Shown in pieces: positions 16,740-25,426 of a stretch of DNA of 64,000 nt. Numbering within the stretch: the stretch's first letter is position 1; every line of letters starts with the position of its first letter. The notes beneath the pieces are model-generated. The model ran no database searches, was not told the DNA's origin, and worked only from the letters and a program-made list of their open reading frames with translations. Origin of the DNA: Flavobacterium jumunjinense (GTDB lineage Bacteria; Bacteroidota; Bacteroidia; Flavobacteriales; Flavobacteriaceae). Both the position numbers and the translations under genes were made by a program. The stretch spans positions 3,658,001-3,722,000 of the forward strand of contig NZ_CP091285.1 in assembly GCF_021650975.2 (NCBI RefSeq), given 5' to 3'.

Positions 16740-16799
16740 ATTTTTTTAGTAATTAATTATGAGTAAATAATGATAAGTTAAAAAAATGACAACTTAAAA

Positions 16800-17327
16800 T
16801 TAATCATATTTAGCATCAAAATGTTCCATCCATTTTCCTTGTACTTTCATTACTTGTTCAATCACATCACGAACGCAACCATTTCCTCCGTTAATATGGG
16901 AAATATACTTGCTTAAATTTTTAATTTCTGGAGCCGCATTTTGTGGACAAGTTGGTAACCCTACCAATTTCATTACATGATAATCCGGAATATCGTCACC
17001 CATATATAACACTTGTTCGGGTTTAATAGTGTAGATGTCAATAAATTCTTTGAATGTTTCCACTTTATCCGAAACGCCTAAATGAATATCAGTAATTCCT
17101 AAATTACGCAAACGAACACGAACCCCTTCATTACTTCCACCAGAAATAATACAAACGGTATAACCGTTTTCTACAGCTGCTTTCATGGCATAACCATCGC
17201 GAATGTTCATATTTCGAAGCATTTCACCTGTTTGAGTAACCTGAATAGTTCCGTCGGTAAGTACACCATCAACATCGAGGATGAATGTGGTAATTTCGTT
17301 CATTAATTCTTTATAGCTTTTAGACAT
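16800..17327 (-). CDS. KdsC-type HAD phosphatase (KDO-8-phosphate phosphatase)
   Basis: 175 residues, the compact cap-less HAD form. Catalytic motif ILDVDGVLTDG with D18 and D20, followed by GEMLRNMNIRDGYAMKAA, IISGGSNEGVRVR (motif II), and VLYMGDDIPDYHVM (motif IV). This spacing is that of 3-deoxy-D-manno-octulosonate 8-phosphate phosphatase, which makes free KDO for lipopolysaccharide core assembly and acts as a tetramer. Its start overlaps the end of the DUF2520 gene by 8 bases. Confidence 0.9.
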   Translation of the reverse strand: MSKSYKELMNEITTFILDVDGVLTDGTIQVTQTGEMLRNMNIRDGYAMKAAVENGYTVCIISGGSNEGVRVRLRNLGITDIHLGVSDKVETFKEFIDIYTIKPEQVLYMGDDIPDYHVMKLVGLPTCPQNAAPEIKNLSKYISHINGGNGCVRDVIEQVMKVQGKWMEHFDAKYD

Positions 17328-18069
17328 TTTGTATCGATTGAGTTAATAATTTATAGAGTTCTTTATAGTTTGATTCCTGTAGAAAATCCATGTGTTTTTC
17401 TATGGTTTTAGTATCGTTTCTCAAAGCAGGTCCAGTTTGTGCTTCTTTTGGAGACAGTTGTGTTATTTTGTTAGCTGTTTCTATAATTAAAGGTTGCAAG
17501 ATTTCAAAAGGCACTTTGTTTTCATTACAAATTTCATTGCCAATTTGATACAAATGATTGACAAAATTACACACAAAAACGGCAGCAACATGCAAACTTT
17601 TTCGTTGTTCGGATGAAATGGCATATGCTTTTTTAGAAATTAGGTCGGCCAATGCTTTCAAAATGGCATAATCTCTTTCATTTTCAGTTTCTAAACAAAT
17701 GGGAATAGTTGAAAAATCTACAGCTTTAGACCTACTAAACGTTTGCAAAGGATAAAAAACACCTTTTCTATTCTTATTGTCTAAAACGGAAAGTTCAGAA
17801 GTACCAGATGTATGCACCACTAAACGATTTTTAAAAGGTAAATTACTTGCAACTTCTGCAATGGCATTATCAGAAACCGAAATAATATAGACATCTGCTT
17901 CTTTAATATCGTTATAAGTTGAAGTAATTTGGTTTTCAACAATTAAATGAGAAATGCTTTCTTTAGAACGAGCAAAAACCTGGACGATAGTTACTTCTTC
18001 TGTATTAAGCATTACTTTTAATAGGTGTTGGGCAACATTACCGCTACCAATAATTACAACTTTAATCAT
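17320..18069 (-). CDS. Rossmann-fold and DUF2520 domain protein
   Basis: 249 residues. The N-terminal Rossmann fold begins IKVVIIGSGNVAQHLLKVM (GxGNVA nucleotide motif, residues 8-13) with LVVHTSGTSELSVL after the central strand; the C-terminal DUF2520 part is helical (HVAAVFVCNFVNHLYQIG, then TGPALRNDTKTIEKHMDFL). It resembles 6-phosphogluconate dehydrogenase-like and ketopantoate-reductase-like folds, and presumably reduces or oxidises a small metabolite with NAD(P). First gene of the kdsC-ubiA-maf-mscS run. Confidence 0.88.
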   Translation of the reverse strand: MIKVVIIGSGNVAQHLLKVMLNTEEVTIVQVFARSKESISHLIVENQITSTYNDIKEADVYIISVSDNAIAEVASNLPFKNRLVVHTSGTSELSVLDNKNRKGVFYPLQTFSRSKAVDFSTIPICLETENERDYAILKALADLISKKAYAISSEQRKSLHVAAVFVCNFVNHLYQIGNEICNENKVPFEILQPLIIETANKITQLSPKEAQTGPALRNDTKTIEKHMDFLQESNYKELYKLLTQSIQNV

Positions 18070-18174
18070 GAGGCTAAAATACTATTTTTTTAGAAAAGTA
18101 AATAGTTGCAGGAATGCAATATTTTGTTATTGTTAATTATAGGATTTATAAGTGCTTAATCGTTCTATTTGTAG

Positions 18175-18182
18175 TAATTTTG
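18175..18182 (+). promoter_or_regulatory. -7 promoter box of first T9SS cargo gene
   Basis: TAATTTTG fits TAnnTTTG and lies 18 bases before the ATG at 18201. The -33 box is weak. Confidence 0.4.
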
Positions 18183-18200
18183 CACTTTTAAATTTATACT

Positions 18201-20231
18201 ATGAAAAGAATATATTTTTTACTATTTGTTTTGTTCGGATTGCATATACAAGGGCAGATTGTTAATATTCCTGATGCGAATTTTAAAGCGAAGTTAACCA
18301 CTTTAGGTATTGATACTAATAATGATGGAAATATTCAGGTATCGGAAGCTCATCAAGTTACTTATCTGAATGTGAGTGATCAAAATATTACTAATTTAAC
18401 GGGTATTAATGAATTTATAAATTTAACATTCCTTAATTGTGCAGGAAATTCAATAATAACATTAAATTTAGATGGATTGAATAATTTAATTGAGTTAAAT
18501 TGTACGAATAGTCATATTGCATCAATGAGCTTAAATGGATTAATAAATTTAAAAAAAATCACATGTATAGCTAATCAATTAATTACATTTGATGCTTCTG
18601 ATCTTATTAGTTTAGAGGAATTATATTGTGATTCAAATGAGTTAACTACTTTAAATTTAAATAATTCAAAAAAATTGAAAAAAATATATTGTTGGGGAAA
18701 TGAGCTAGAGAGTTTATTTTTAAAAAATGGATCAATTGAAACTTCAATTTCAATTATGGATAACCCTAATTTGAGTTATATTTGTTGTGATGATGATCAA
18801 GTAAATCAATTAGAACTTCTTACTACTCAAAATGGGATATTAAACTGCAATGTAAATTCTTATTGTTCTTTCACTCCTGGAGGTACTTTTTATGAAATAA
18901 CAGGGAATTCAAAATTCGATTCTAATAATAATGGGTGTGATAATTTAGATTATAATTATTCAAATTTAAAATTTAATCAAACTGTTTCTAATAATTTAGT
19001 TGGTGTTTATATCACAAATCAATCAGGGAATTATTATATTCCAGTTCAAGCAGGTTCTCATACCATAACTCCAAATCTAGAAAACCCAAACTATTTCACT
19101 ATTTCTCCAACCAATATTACAGTAGATTTTCCAACACAAACAAGTCCTTTTACTCAAGATTTTTGTGTTACTGCAAATGGTATTAATCACGATGTGGAAG
19201 TAATTGTTTTATCACTAGTTCCTGCTAGACCTGGCTTTGATGCTAAATATAAAATAATCTACAGAAATAAAGGAAATCAAGTTGAAAACGGAGCGATTAC
19301 TTTTACTTATAATAATGCTGTTTTAGATTATGTATCAGCCAACCCAGTTTTTGATAGTCAAGGTACAGATACATTCACTTGGAATTATGCTAATTTAGAG
19401 CTTTTTGAAACTAGAGAAATTGAAGTGGTTTTCAATGTGAATTCACCAATGGAAACTCCAGCAGTTAATAATGGTGATCAATTGAATTTTACTGCACAAA
19501 TTACTCCAATGGTTACTGATGAAGTACTTTATGATAATACTTCTGCGATTAAACAAACCGTTGTTGGTTCATATGACCCTAATGATAAAACATGTTTAGA
19601 AGGAGAAACTGTTGGTCCAGATATGATAGGCGAGTACGTTCATTATTTAATTCGTTTTGAAAATACAGGAACGTATCCTGCTGAAAATGTTGTGGTAAAA
19701 GACATGATTGATGTGTCTAAATTTGATTTAGCTACTTTAATCCCATTAAAAGGAAGTCATGAGTTTTATACTAGGATTAAGGATAATAAAGTAGAATTTA
19801 TCTTTGAAAACATCAATTTAGACTTCAATGACGCTACAAATGATGGTTATGTGGCTTTCAAAATTAAAACAAAATCGACTTTAGTGCTTGGTGATACTTT
19901 TTCTAATGATGCTAATATCTATTTCGATTATAACTTTCCAATTACAACGAATACTTATACAACTACGATTCAAGCTTTAAGTATACAAGACTTCGATTTT
20001 AATTCAAAATTTACGTTATATCCAAACCCTGTGCAAGATGTTTTACATTTCAATTCAAAAGAGAATTTAGAAATTCAATCGGTTGAAATTTATAATATGT
20101 TAGGACAAATTGTAATTTCTGTTCCTAATAGTACTACTTCGGTAGACGTTTCTAGCTTAAAATCAGGTAATTATTTCATAAAAGTGAATACAGAACAAGG
20201 TATTTCAAATACAAAATTTATAAAGGAGTAA
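18201..20231 (+). CDS. T9SS-secreted leucine-rich repeat protein with DUF7619-like domain
   Basis: 676 residues. Signal peptide MKRIYFLLFVLFGLHIQGQ; an EF-hand-like loop DTNNDGNIQVSEA (38-50); leucine-rich repeats at about 53-190 (recurring L..L.C..N.L..L); Ig-like beta domains; the conserved segment starting VGSYDPNDKTCLEGETV in the last third (DUF7619-like); and a type A T9SS sorting tail with FTLYPNPVQD ... ISNTKFIKE at the end. It should be exported by Sec, then moved to the surface or medium by the type IX machinery. Paralogue of the next gene. Role probably adhesion or protein binding (inference). Confidence 0.9.
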   Translation: MKRIYFLLFVLFGLHIQGQIVNIPDANFKAKLTTLGIDTNNDGNIQVSEAHQVTYLNVSDQNITNLTGINEFINLTFLNCAGNSIITLNLDGLNNLIELNCTNSHIASMSLNGLINLKKITCIANQLITFDASDLISLEELYCDSNELTTLNLNNSKKLKKIYCWGNELESLFLKNGSIETSISIMDNPNLSYICCDDDQVNQLELLTTQNGILNCNVNSYCSFTPGGTFYEITGNSKFDSNNNGCDNLDYNYSNLKFNQTVSNNLVGVYITNQSGNYYIPVQAGSHTITPNLENPNYFTISPTNITVDFPTQTSPFTQDFCVTANGINHDVEVIVLSLVPARPGFDAKYKIIYRNKGNQVENGAITFTYNNAVLDYVSANPVFDSQGTDTFTWNYANLELFETREIEVVFNVNSPMETPAVNNGDQLNFTAQITPMVTDEVLYDNTSAIKQTVVGSYDPNDKTCLEGETVGPDMIGEYVHYLIRFENTGTYPAENVVVKDMIDVSKFDLATLIPLKGSHEFYTRIKDNKVEFIFENINLDFNDATNDGYVAFKIKTKSTLVLGDTFSNDANIYFDYNFPITTNTYTTTIQALSIQDFDFNSKFTLYPNPVQDVLHFNSKENLEIQSVEIYNMLGQIVISVPNSTTSVDVSSLKSGNYFIKVNTEQGISNTKFIKE

Positions 20232-20264
20232 TTCTTTTCTTATAAAAAATGTTAAAATTTATTT

Positions 20265-20299
20265 AAATCCCAATTTTTCATCGAATTGGGATTTTTGCT
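20265..20299 (+). terminator. Terminator after first T9SS gene
   Basis: AAATCCCAATT / AATTGGGATTT, 11-bp stem, 8-nt loop, then a T run. Confidence 0.88.
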
Positions 20300-20467
20300 T
20301 TAAAAAACTCTTTTTTTTTAACTGTTAACAGAAAAATTTTCTACTAATTATTTTAAAAATATTTTTATAGTTAATTAAATATTTTTTTCGCAATGAAAAT
20401 TTACATTTTATGACTTTTCTTTAATGAAAGTGAATATTGAAGGTGTTTTTTTACACATAATTTAATA

Positions 20468-20475
20468 TACATTTG
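20468..20475 (+). promoter_or_regulatory. -7 promoter box of second T9SS cargo gene
   Basis: TACATTTG matches TAnnTTTG, 19 bases before the ATG at 20495. With the preceding terminator this shows the two paralogues are separate transcription units. Confidence 0.45.
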
Positions 20476-20494
20476 CAGTCCCAAATATTTACAT

Positions 20495-22447
20495 ATGAGA
20501 AAATTATACTTTTTATTTATTGTTTTATTATCAGGATTGTTTTTACAAGGTCAAAACGTAAATTTATCTGATACAAATTTTAAGACTAGATTATTAGCAG
20601 CAAACGAGAATAATACTGTTGCAAAAAATTTATCTGGCGAATGGTTTAAAATTGATTCTAATAATGATGGTAAAATTCAAATTTTTGAAGCAGAAGAAGT
20701 TACTTATTTAAATGTTTCAAATGCTGATATTTCTGATTTAACAGGAATTGAAAGTTTTATTAGTTTGAAAGAATTAAACTGTTTGAGAAATCAAATTACA
20801 AATTTAGAAATTACTACTTTATTAAAATTAGTTACTTTAGATTGTAGATATAATCCAATTTCTTCTTTAGATTTTTCAAACTTGGTAAACATTAAGAAAA
20901 TAAACTGTTCTCAAACACAATTATCTTATTTAAATTTAAAAAATAATAATCCAAGTTGGATTGAATTACAATTAGAAAACACTCCAAACTTAGAATATAT
21001 TTGTGCTAATCAAGAAGATATTACTTGGATTCAAGATCGTTTAAATCAATTCGGGTATACAAATTGTAATGTAAATAGTTATTGTAATTTCACTCCAGGT
21101 GGACAATTTTATCAAATAACAGGAAACATTAAATTTGATTCAAACAATGATGGTTGTGATGTTTCAGATATAAATTTTTCAAACTTAAATTTTTCAATTT
21201 CTAACGGAAATGAATCAGGTAACTTTATAGCGAATCAATCAGGTAATTATGCAATTTCTGTTGATGAAGGTTCTTATACTATCACTCCAACTTTAGAAAA
21301 TCCTTCATATTTTACAATTACTCCTAACCAGATCCTTGTTGATTTTCCAACAATGTCTAGTCCAGTAATGAAAGACTTCTGTGTAACTGCAAACGGTATT
21401 CATTCTGATGTTGAAGTATATGTTTTACCTTTGGATGCTGCAAGACCAGGTTTTGAAGCACGATATAAAATTGTATTTAGAAATAGAGGTACAGAAGTTG
21501 AAAGTGGAAACATAAGTTTTACACACAACAATACAGTAACAACTTTTGATTCTTCATTGCCAAGTTATGGTAATCAATCTACAAATGGTTATGAATGGAG
21601 TTATTCTGACTTACAGCCTTTTGAAACAAGAGAAATAACAATTGTTTTGAAAGTAAACTCTCCATCTGCTATTCCTTCAGTTAATATTGATGATGAATTG
21701 AGTTATACAGCTGTTATTACGTCTAACAATGTAGACGAAACTCCAAATAATAATACATTTACATTAGATCAAACGGTTGTTGGTTCTTATGACCCAAATG
21801 ATATAACATGTTTAGAAGGTGAGACTGTTTCTCCTGAAGTGGTTGGGAAGTATGTTCATTATATGATTCGTTTTGAAAATATGGGAACATTTGCTGCAGA
21901 AAATGTTGTAGTTAAAGATTTAATTGATGCACAAAAATTTGACATTTCTACTTTAGTTCCTTTAGATGCAAGTCATGATTATTATACTTCAATTGAAAAC
22001 GATAATGTAGAATTCATTTTTGAAAATATTGATTTAGATTATAATGATACTTCTAATGACGGTTATATTTCTTTTAAAATAAAAACAAGATCTGATTTAG
22101 GAGTTGGGGAAACATTCTCTAATGAGGCAGATATTTATTTTGATTTTAACTTTCCAGTGAATACAAACAAGTATACTACAACTATTGAAGCTTTAAAATC
22201 GGAAAGTTTTGAATTTAGTAATTATTTTACTTTATATCCAAATCCTGCGAAAAACACTATAAGTTTAGATTCGAAAGTAAACATAGAAGTTACATCAATC
22301 GAAATTTATAATATTGTTGGTCAATTAGTAATTTCAGTTACTAATGATACAAATACTATAGATGTTTCTAGATTAACGAAAGGAAATTACTTTGTTAAAA
22401 TACAAACTGAAAATGGAACTACGAATACTAAATTTATTAAAGAATAA
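20495..22447 (+). CDS. T9SS-secreted leucine-rich repeat protein, paralogue of the preceding gene
   Basis: 650 residues with the same layout as its neighbour: signal peptide MRKLYFLFIVLLSGLFLQGQ, EF-hand-like loop DSNNDGKIQIFEA (54-66), leucine-rich repeats (about 70-160), Ig-like region, DUF7619-like segment starting VGSYDPNDITCLEGETV, and a T9SS type A tail FTLYPNPAKN ... TTNTKFIKE. It has a ~17-residue N-terminal insertion before the EF-hand loop and fewer leucine-rich repeats. The downstream halves are much more alike than the repeat regions, so the repeats have changed since duplication. Confidence 0.9.
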   Translation: MRKLYFLFIVLLSGLFLQGQNVNLSDTNFKTRLLAANENNTVAKNLSGEWFKIDSNNDGKIQIFEAEEVTYLNVSNADISDLTGIESFISLKELNCLRNQITNLEITTLLKLVTLDCRYNPISSLDFSNLVNIKKINCSQTQLSYLNLKNNNPSWIELQLENTPNLEYICANQEDITWIQDRLNQFGYTNCNVNSYCNFTPGGQFYQITGNIKFDSNNDGCDVSDINFSNLNFSISNGNESGNFIANQSGNYAISVDEGSYTITPTLENPSYFTITPNQILVDFPTMSSPVMKDFCVTANGIHSDVEVYVLPLDAARPGFEARYKIVFRNRGTEVESGNISFTHNNTVTTFDSSLPSYGNQSTNGYEWSYSDLQPFETREITIVLKVNSPSAIPSVNIDDELSYTAVITSNNVDETPNNNTFTLDQTVVGSYDPNDITCLEGETVSPEVVGKYVHYMIRFENMGTFAAENVVVKDLIDAQKFDISTLVPLDASHDYYTSIENDNVEFIFENIDLDYNDTSNDGYISFKIKTRSDLGVGETFSNEADIYFDFNFPVNTNKYTTTIEALKSESFEFSNYFTLYPNPAKNTISLDSKVNIEVTSIEIYNIVGQLVISVTNDTNTIDVSRLTKGNYFVKIQTENGTTNTKFIKE

Positions 22448-22488
22448 TTAGTTCGTACTAGCTGTTAAAAACACTTTCTTAAAATAAT

Positions 22489-22525
22489 ATATCCCGTTTG
22501 GAAATTTCTAAACGGGATATTTGTT
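22489..22525 (+). terminator. Terminator after second T9SS gene
   Basis: ATATCCCGTTT / AAACGGGATAT, 11-bp stem with a 10-nt loop, followed by TTGTTTTAT. Confidence 0.85.
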
Positions 22526-22693
22526 TTATAAGCAAATCTCTATATTTAACCCCTTTGATGTAATTAATGAAAAAGATGCTAGTTTTAGTGTTTTTGTAGA
22601 GTAAAAACAGGATAAAGTTTCTCGTTGCGCTTCGTATTCGAAGAAACGTATATCAAAAACAAATTGTAACCAACGAATTATATTCTAAAAATG
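22526..22693. other. Non-coding gap between convergent units
   Basis: No supported gene. The only structure is a weak inverted pair GTTTCT (22617-22622) / AGAAAC (22641-22646) in a short GC-richer patch unlike the surrounding AT-rich DNA; it may be a gene remnant but no reading frame is recognisable. Confidence 0.4.
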
Positions 22694-22731
22694 AAAAGCC
22701 CCATTTAGAAAAAATTCTAAACAGGGCTTTT
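22694..22731 (-). terminator. Terminator of pheT
   Basis: On the minus strand AAAAGCCC...TTTAGAA pairs with TTCTAAA...GGGCTTTT across a short A/T loop, ending in a T run, 20 bases after the pheT stop. Confidence 0.85.
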
Positions 22732-22750
22732 GTTGGTATTGCATTGAATA

Positions 22751-25180
22751 TTATCTAAGAGTTGCTCCTAATTGTTTTTCAAAATTAGTTAACAATTTAC
22801 TCATTATTTTTTCAATTTCTTTATCGTTCAAAGTTTTGTTTTCATCTTGAATAGTGAAACTAACTGCATATGATTTTTTACCTTCTGGTAAATTTTTCCC
22901 TTCATAAACATCGAATAAATTGATGTTTTTTAATAGTTTTTTCTCCGTTTGTTTTGCAATTTTGAAAACCTCTTCAAATGAAGTGCTTTGGTCTAATAAA
23001 AGTGCTAAATCTCTTCTAACTTCTGGATATTTAGGAATATCAGTAAACTTCATTTTATTAGAAATATACTTTTGAATTTTTCCCCAATCAATATCTGCAT
23101 ATAAAACATCTTGCTTAATATCGAAATGTTTTAAGATAGATTTTTTAACTGTACCAAACTCAACAATTGTTTCTTTTCCAACAGCTAAACTAATTCCTTC
23201 AGCGAAAACATCGTTTTCAATGGGTAAGCTAGAAAGTTTAGTATCTAAACCAATACGAGATAGTATAGAGTTTATATAGCCTTTAAATAAGAAAAAATCA
23301 GATTTTTGTTGTGTTTGTGCCCAACTTTCTTCTGTTCTGTTTCCTGTTGCGAATAGTGTTAAATGTTTATTCTCTTCGTATCCTGAAGGCAAGTTGTGAT
23401 AGGTCTTTCCAAATTCGTATAACTTTAAATCGCTTCGTTTTCTGTTAATATTAAATGAAATAGATTCTAAACCAGAAAATAACATAGATTGACGCATGGT
23501 CGATAAATCATTACTTAATGGGTTTAACATTACAACATTAAACTCTTCCTTTAAATTTTCTGATAATTTCACATAATCAGGTGTTGTTAAAGAGTTTGCC
23601 ATCATTTCGTTGAAACCAACAGCACATAATTGATCTGAAATTATGTTTTGTACTTTATATTCTTCTGTTCTTGAAGAATTAGAAATAGTAGCGTTTAATT
23701 TTTCTGTAAATTGAATATTATTATAACCGTAAACTCTTAAAATTTCTTCTATTACATCAATTTCTCTTTGCACATCAACTCTGTATGAAGGAATCATTAA
23801 TCCTAAACCAGATTCTGTTACATTGGTTACTTTAATGTCTAAGGAAACTAAAATTTTCTTGATGGTTTCTTTAGGAAGTTCTTCACCAATTACTTTAGTT
23901 ATTTTTTCAAAATTTATAAAAACTTGAAAATCTTCTATTTTTTTAGGATAAATATCCACAATATCTGATGTAATTTCTCCACCAGCTACTTCTTGAATTA
24001 ATAAAGCCGCTCTTTTTAAAGCATAAGCAGTAATCGAAGGATCTATTCCTCTTTCAAATCTAAAAGAAGCATCAGTGTTTAAAGCATGTCTTTTTGCTGT
24101 TTTTCTAACAGAAACAGGATTAAAATAGGCACTTTCTAAGAAAATAGCAGTTGTATTCTCTGAAACACCAGAATCTTTCCCTCCAAATACACCTGCAATA
24201 CACATTGGTCCATCTGCATGGCAAATCATTAAATCATCCGCATCCAATGTTCTTTCAACATCATCTAAGGTTGTAAATTTTGTTCCAGCTTCTATAGTTT
24301 TAACGACAACTTTATTACCTTTAATTTTGTTAGCATCGAAAGCATGTAATGGCTGACCTAATTCATGTAGTACATAGTTTGTAACATCTACAATATTATT
24401 CTTTGGAGTTAAACCAATTGCTTTGAGTCTATTTTGTAACCAACCTGGTGAAGGTTTTACTGTAATATCTGAAATGGTTACACCACAATAACGTGGCGCT
24501 AATTTTTCATCTTCTACAGAAACATCAATTTTTAAAGTTCTTTTATCTACTCTAAAATTACTTACCGATGGTGTAATTAATTCTAATATTTTATCTTTTA
24601 ATACTAATCCAGCTTTTAAATCTCTAGCTACTCCAAAATGGCTCATAGCATCGGCACGATTAGGTGTTAAACCTATTTCAAATACTTCATCTACTTCGAT
24701 GTTGAAGACATCTTTTGCTAAAGTTCCAGGCTTTAAAGTAGTATCAAGAATCATAATTCCATCATGACTTTCTCCAATTCCTAATTCATCTTCAGCACAT
24801 ATCATTCCGTGACTTTCTTGTCCTCTAATCTTTCCCTTTTTTATTTCGAAAGATTTTCCTTCTTTATCATATAGTTTCGTTCCAATTGTAGCAACTGGTA
24901 CTTTTTGTCCTGCAGCAACGTTTGGAGCACCACAAACAATTTGTACTGGCTCTTTTCCGTCTCCTAAGTCTACAGTGGTAATTTTCAATTTATCTGCATC
25001 AGGATGTTTTTCACAAGTAAGTACATGTCCAACAACAATTCCTTCAAGACCTCCTTTTAAACTTTCATATTTATCTACACCTTCAACTTCTAATCCTAAA
25101 TCTGTAAGTAATGAAGCAGTGTCTTCTGAATTCCAGTCTATTTTAATAAACTGCTTTAACCAATTGTATGAAATACGCAT
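22751..25180 (-). CDS. pheT: Phenylalanine--tRNA ligase beta subunit
   Basis: 809 residues, the full bacterial length. Charges tRNA-Phe as part of an alpha2beta2 enzyme. Domains in order: EMAP/tRNA-binding OB fold (GIVVGHVLTCEKHPDADKL, about 46-64), B3/B4 editing domain (GLTPNRADAMSHFGVARDL, later HELGQPLHAFDANKI), B5 DNA-binding-like domain, the catalytic-like core with the class II motif remnants, and a C-terminal anticodon-binding FDX-ACB domain (IPKYPEVRRDLALLLDQSTSFEEVF). pheS is not adjacent in this window, so the subunits are encoded apart, as is usual in this phylum. Confidence 0.97.
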   Translation of the reverse strand: MRISYNWLKQFIKIDWNSEDTASLLTDLGLEVEGVDKYESLKGGLEGIVVGHVLTCEKHPDADKLKITTVDLGDGKEPVQIVCGAPNVAAGQKVPVATIGTKLYDKEGKSFEIKKGKIRGQESHGMICAEDELGIGESHDGIMILDTTLKPGTLAKDVFNIEVDEVFEIGLTPNRADAMSHFGVARDLKAGLVLKDKILELITPSVSNFRVDKRTLKIDVSVEDEKLAPRYCGVTISDITVKPSPGWLQNRLKAIGLTPKNNIVDVTNYVLHELGQPLHAFDANKIKGNKVVVKTIEAGTKFTTLDDVERTLDADDLMICHADGPMCIAGVFGGKDSGVSENTTAIFLESAYFNPVSVRKTAKRHALNTDASFRFERGIDPSITAYALKRAALLIQEVAGGEITSDIVDIYPKKIEDFQVFINFEKITKVIGEELPKETIKKILVSLDIKVTNVTESGLGLMIPSYRVDVQREIDVIEEILRVYGYNNIQFTEKLNATISNSSRTEEYKVQNIISDQLCAVGFNEMMANSLTTPDYVKLSENLKEEFNVVMLNPLSNDLSTMRQSMLFSGLESISFNINRKRSDLKLYEFGKTYHNLPSGYEENKHLTLFATGNRTEESWAQTQQKSDFFLFKGYINSILSRIGLDTKLSSLPIENDVFAEGISLAVGKETIVEFGTVKKSILKHFDIKQDVLYADIDWGKIQKYISNKMKFTDIPKYPEVRRDLALLLDQSTSFEEVFKIAKQTEKKLLKNINLFDVYEGKNLPEGKKSYAVSFTIQDENKTLNDKEIEKIMSKLLTNFEKQLGATLR

Positions 25181-25202
25181 TTTGTATCGAATTTTAAAGT
25201 AG

Positions 25203-25210
25203 CAAATATA
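25203..25210 (-). promoter_or_regulatory. -7 promoter box of pheT
   Basis: TATATTTG on the minus strand, matching TAnnTTTG, 22 bases before the pheT start. No convincing -33 box and no T-box or leader-peptide attenuator was seen. Confidence 0.4.
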
Positions 25211-25426
25211 GGTATTGTAGCTTTTAGTTTAAAATATATTTTAAGTAAAATGTTTTTTCTTATCCATTGGTTCTTTAATAATTATAAGGTGCTTATATTA
25301 TTGTTTTTACAAAATTTTAATGTTAAAATTATCAAAATATCAATTTTATGCTATAAAATGAATAGAATGTGCTATTGATAGTTGTTAATAGAAATTAAAT
25401 TTGAAATAATAAAAAAATAGATACAG

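Noticed and set aside
22617-22646. Hairpin in the T9SS/pheT gap as a terminator or riboswitch
   Set aside because: Six-base stem with a long loop and no T tract; two clear terminators flank it.
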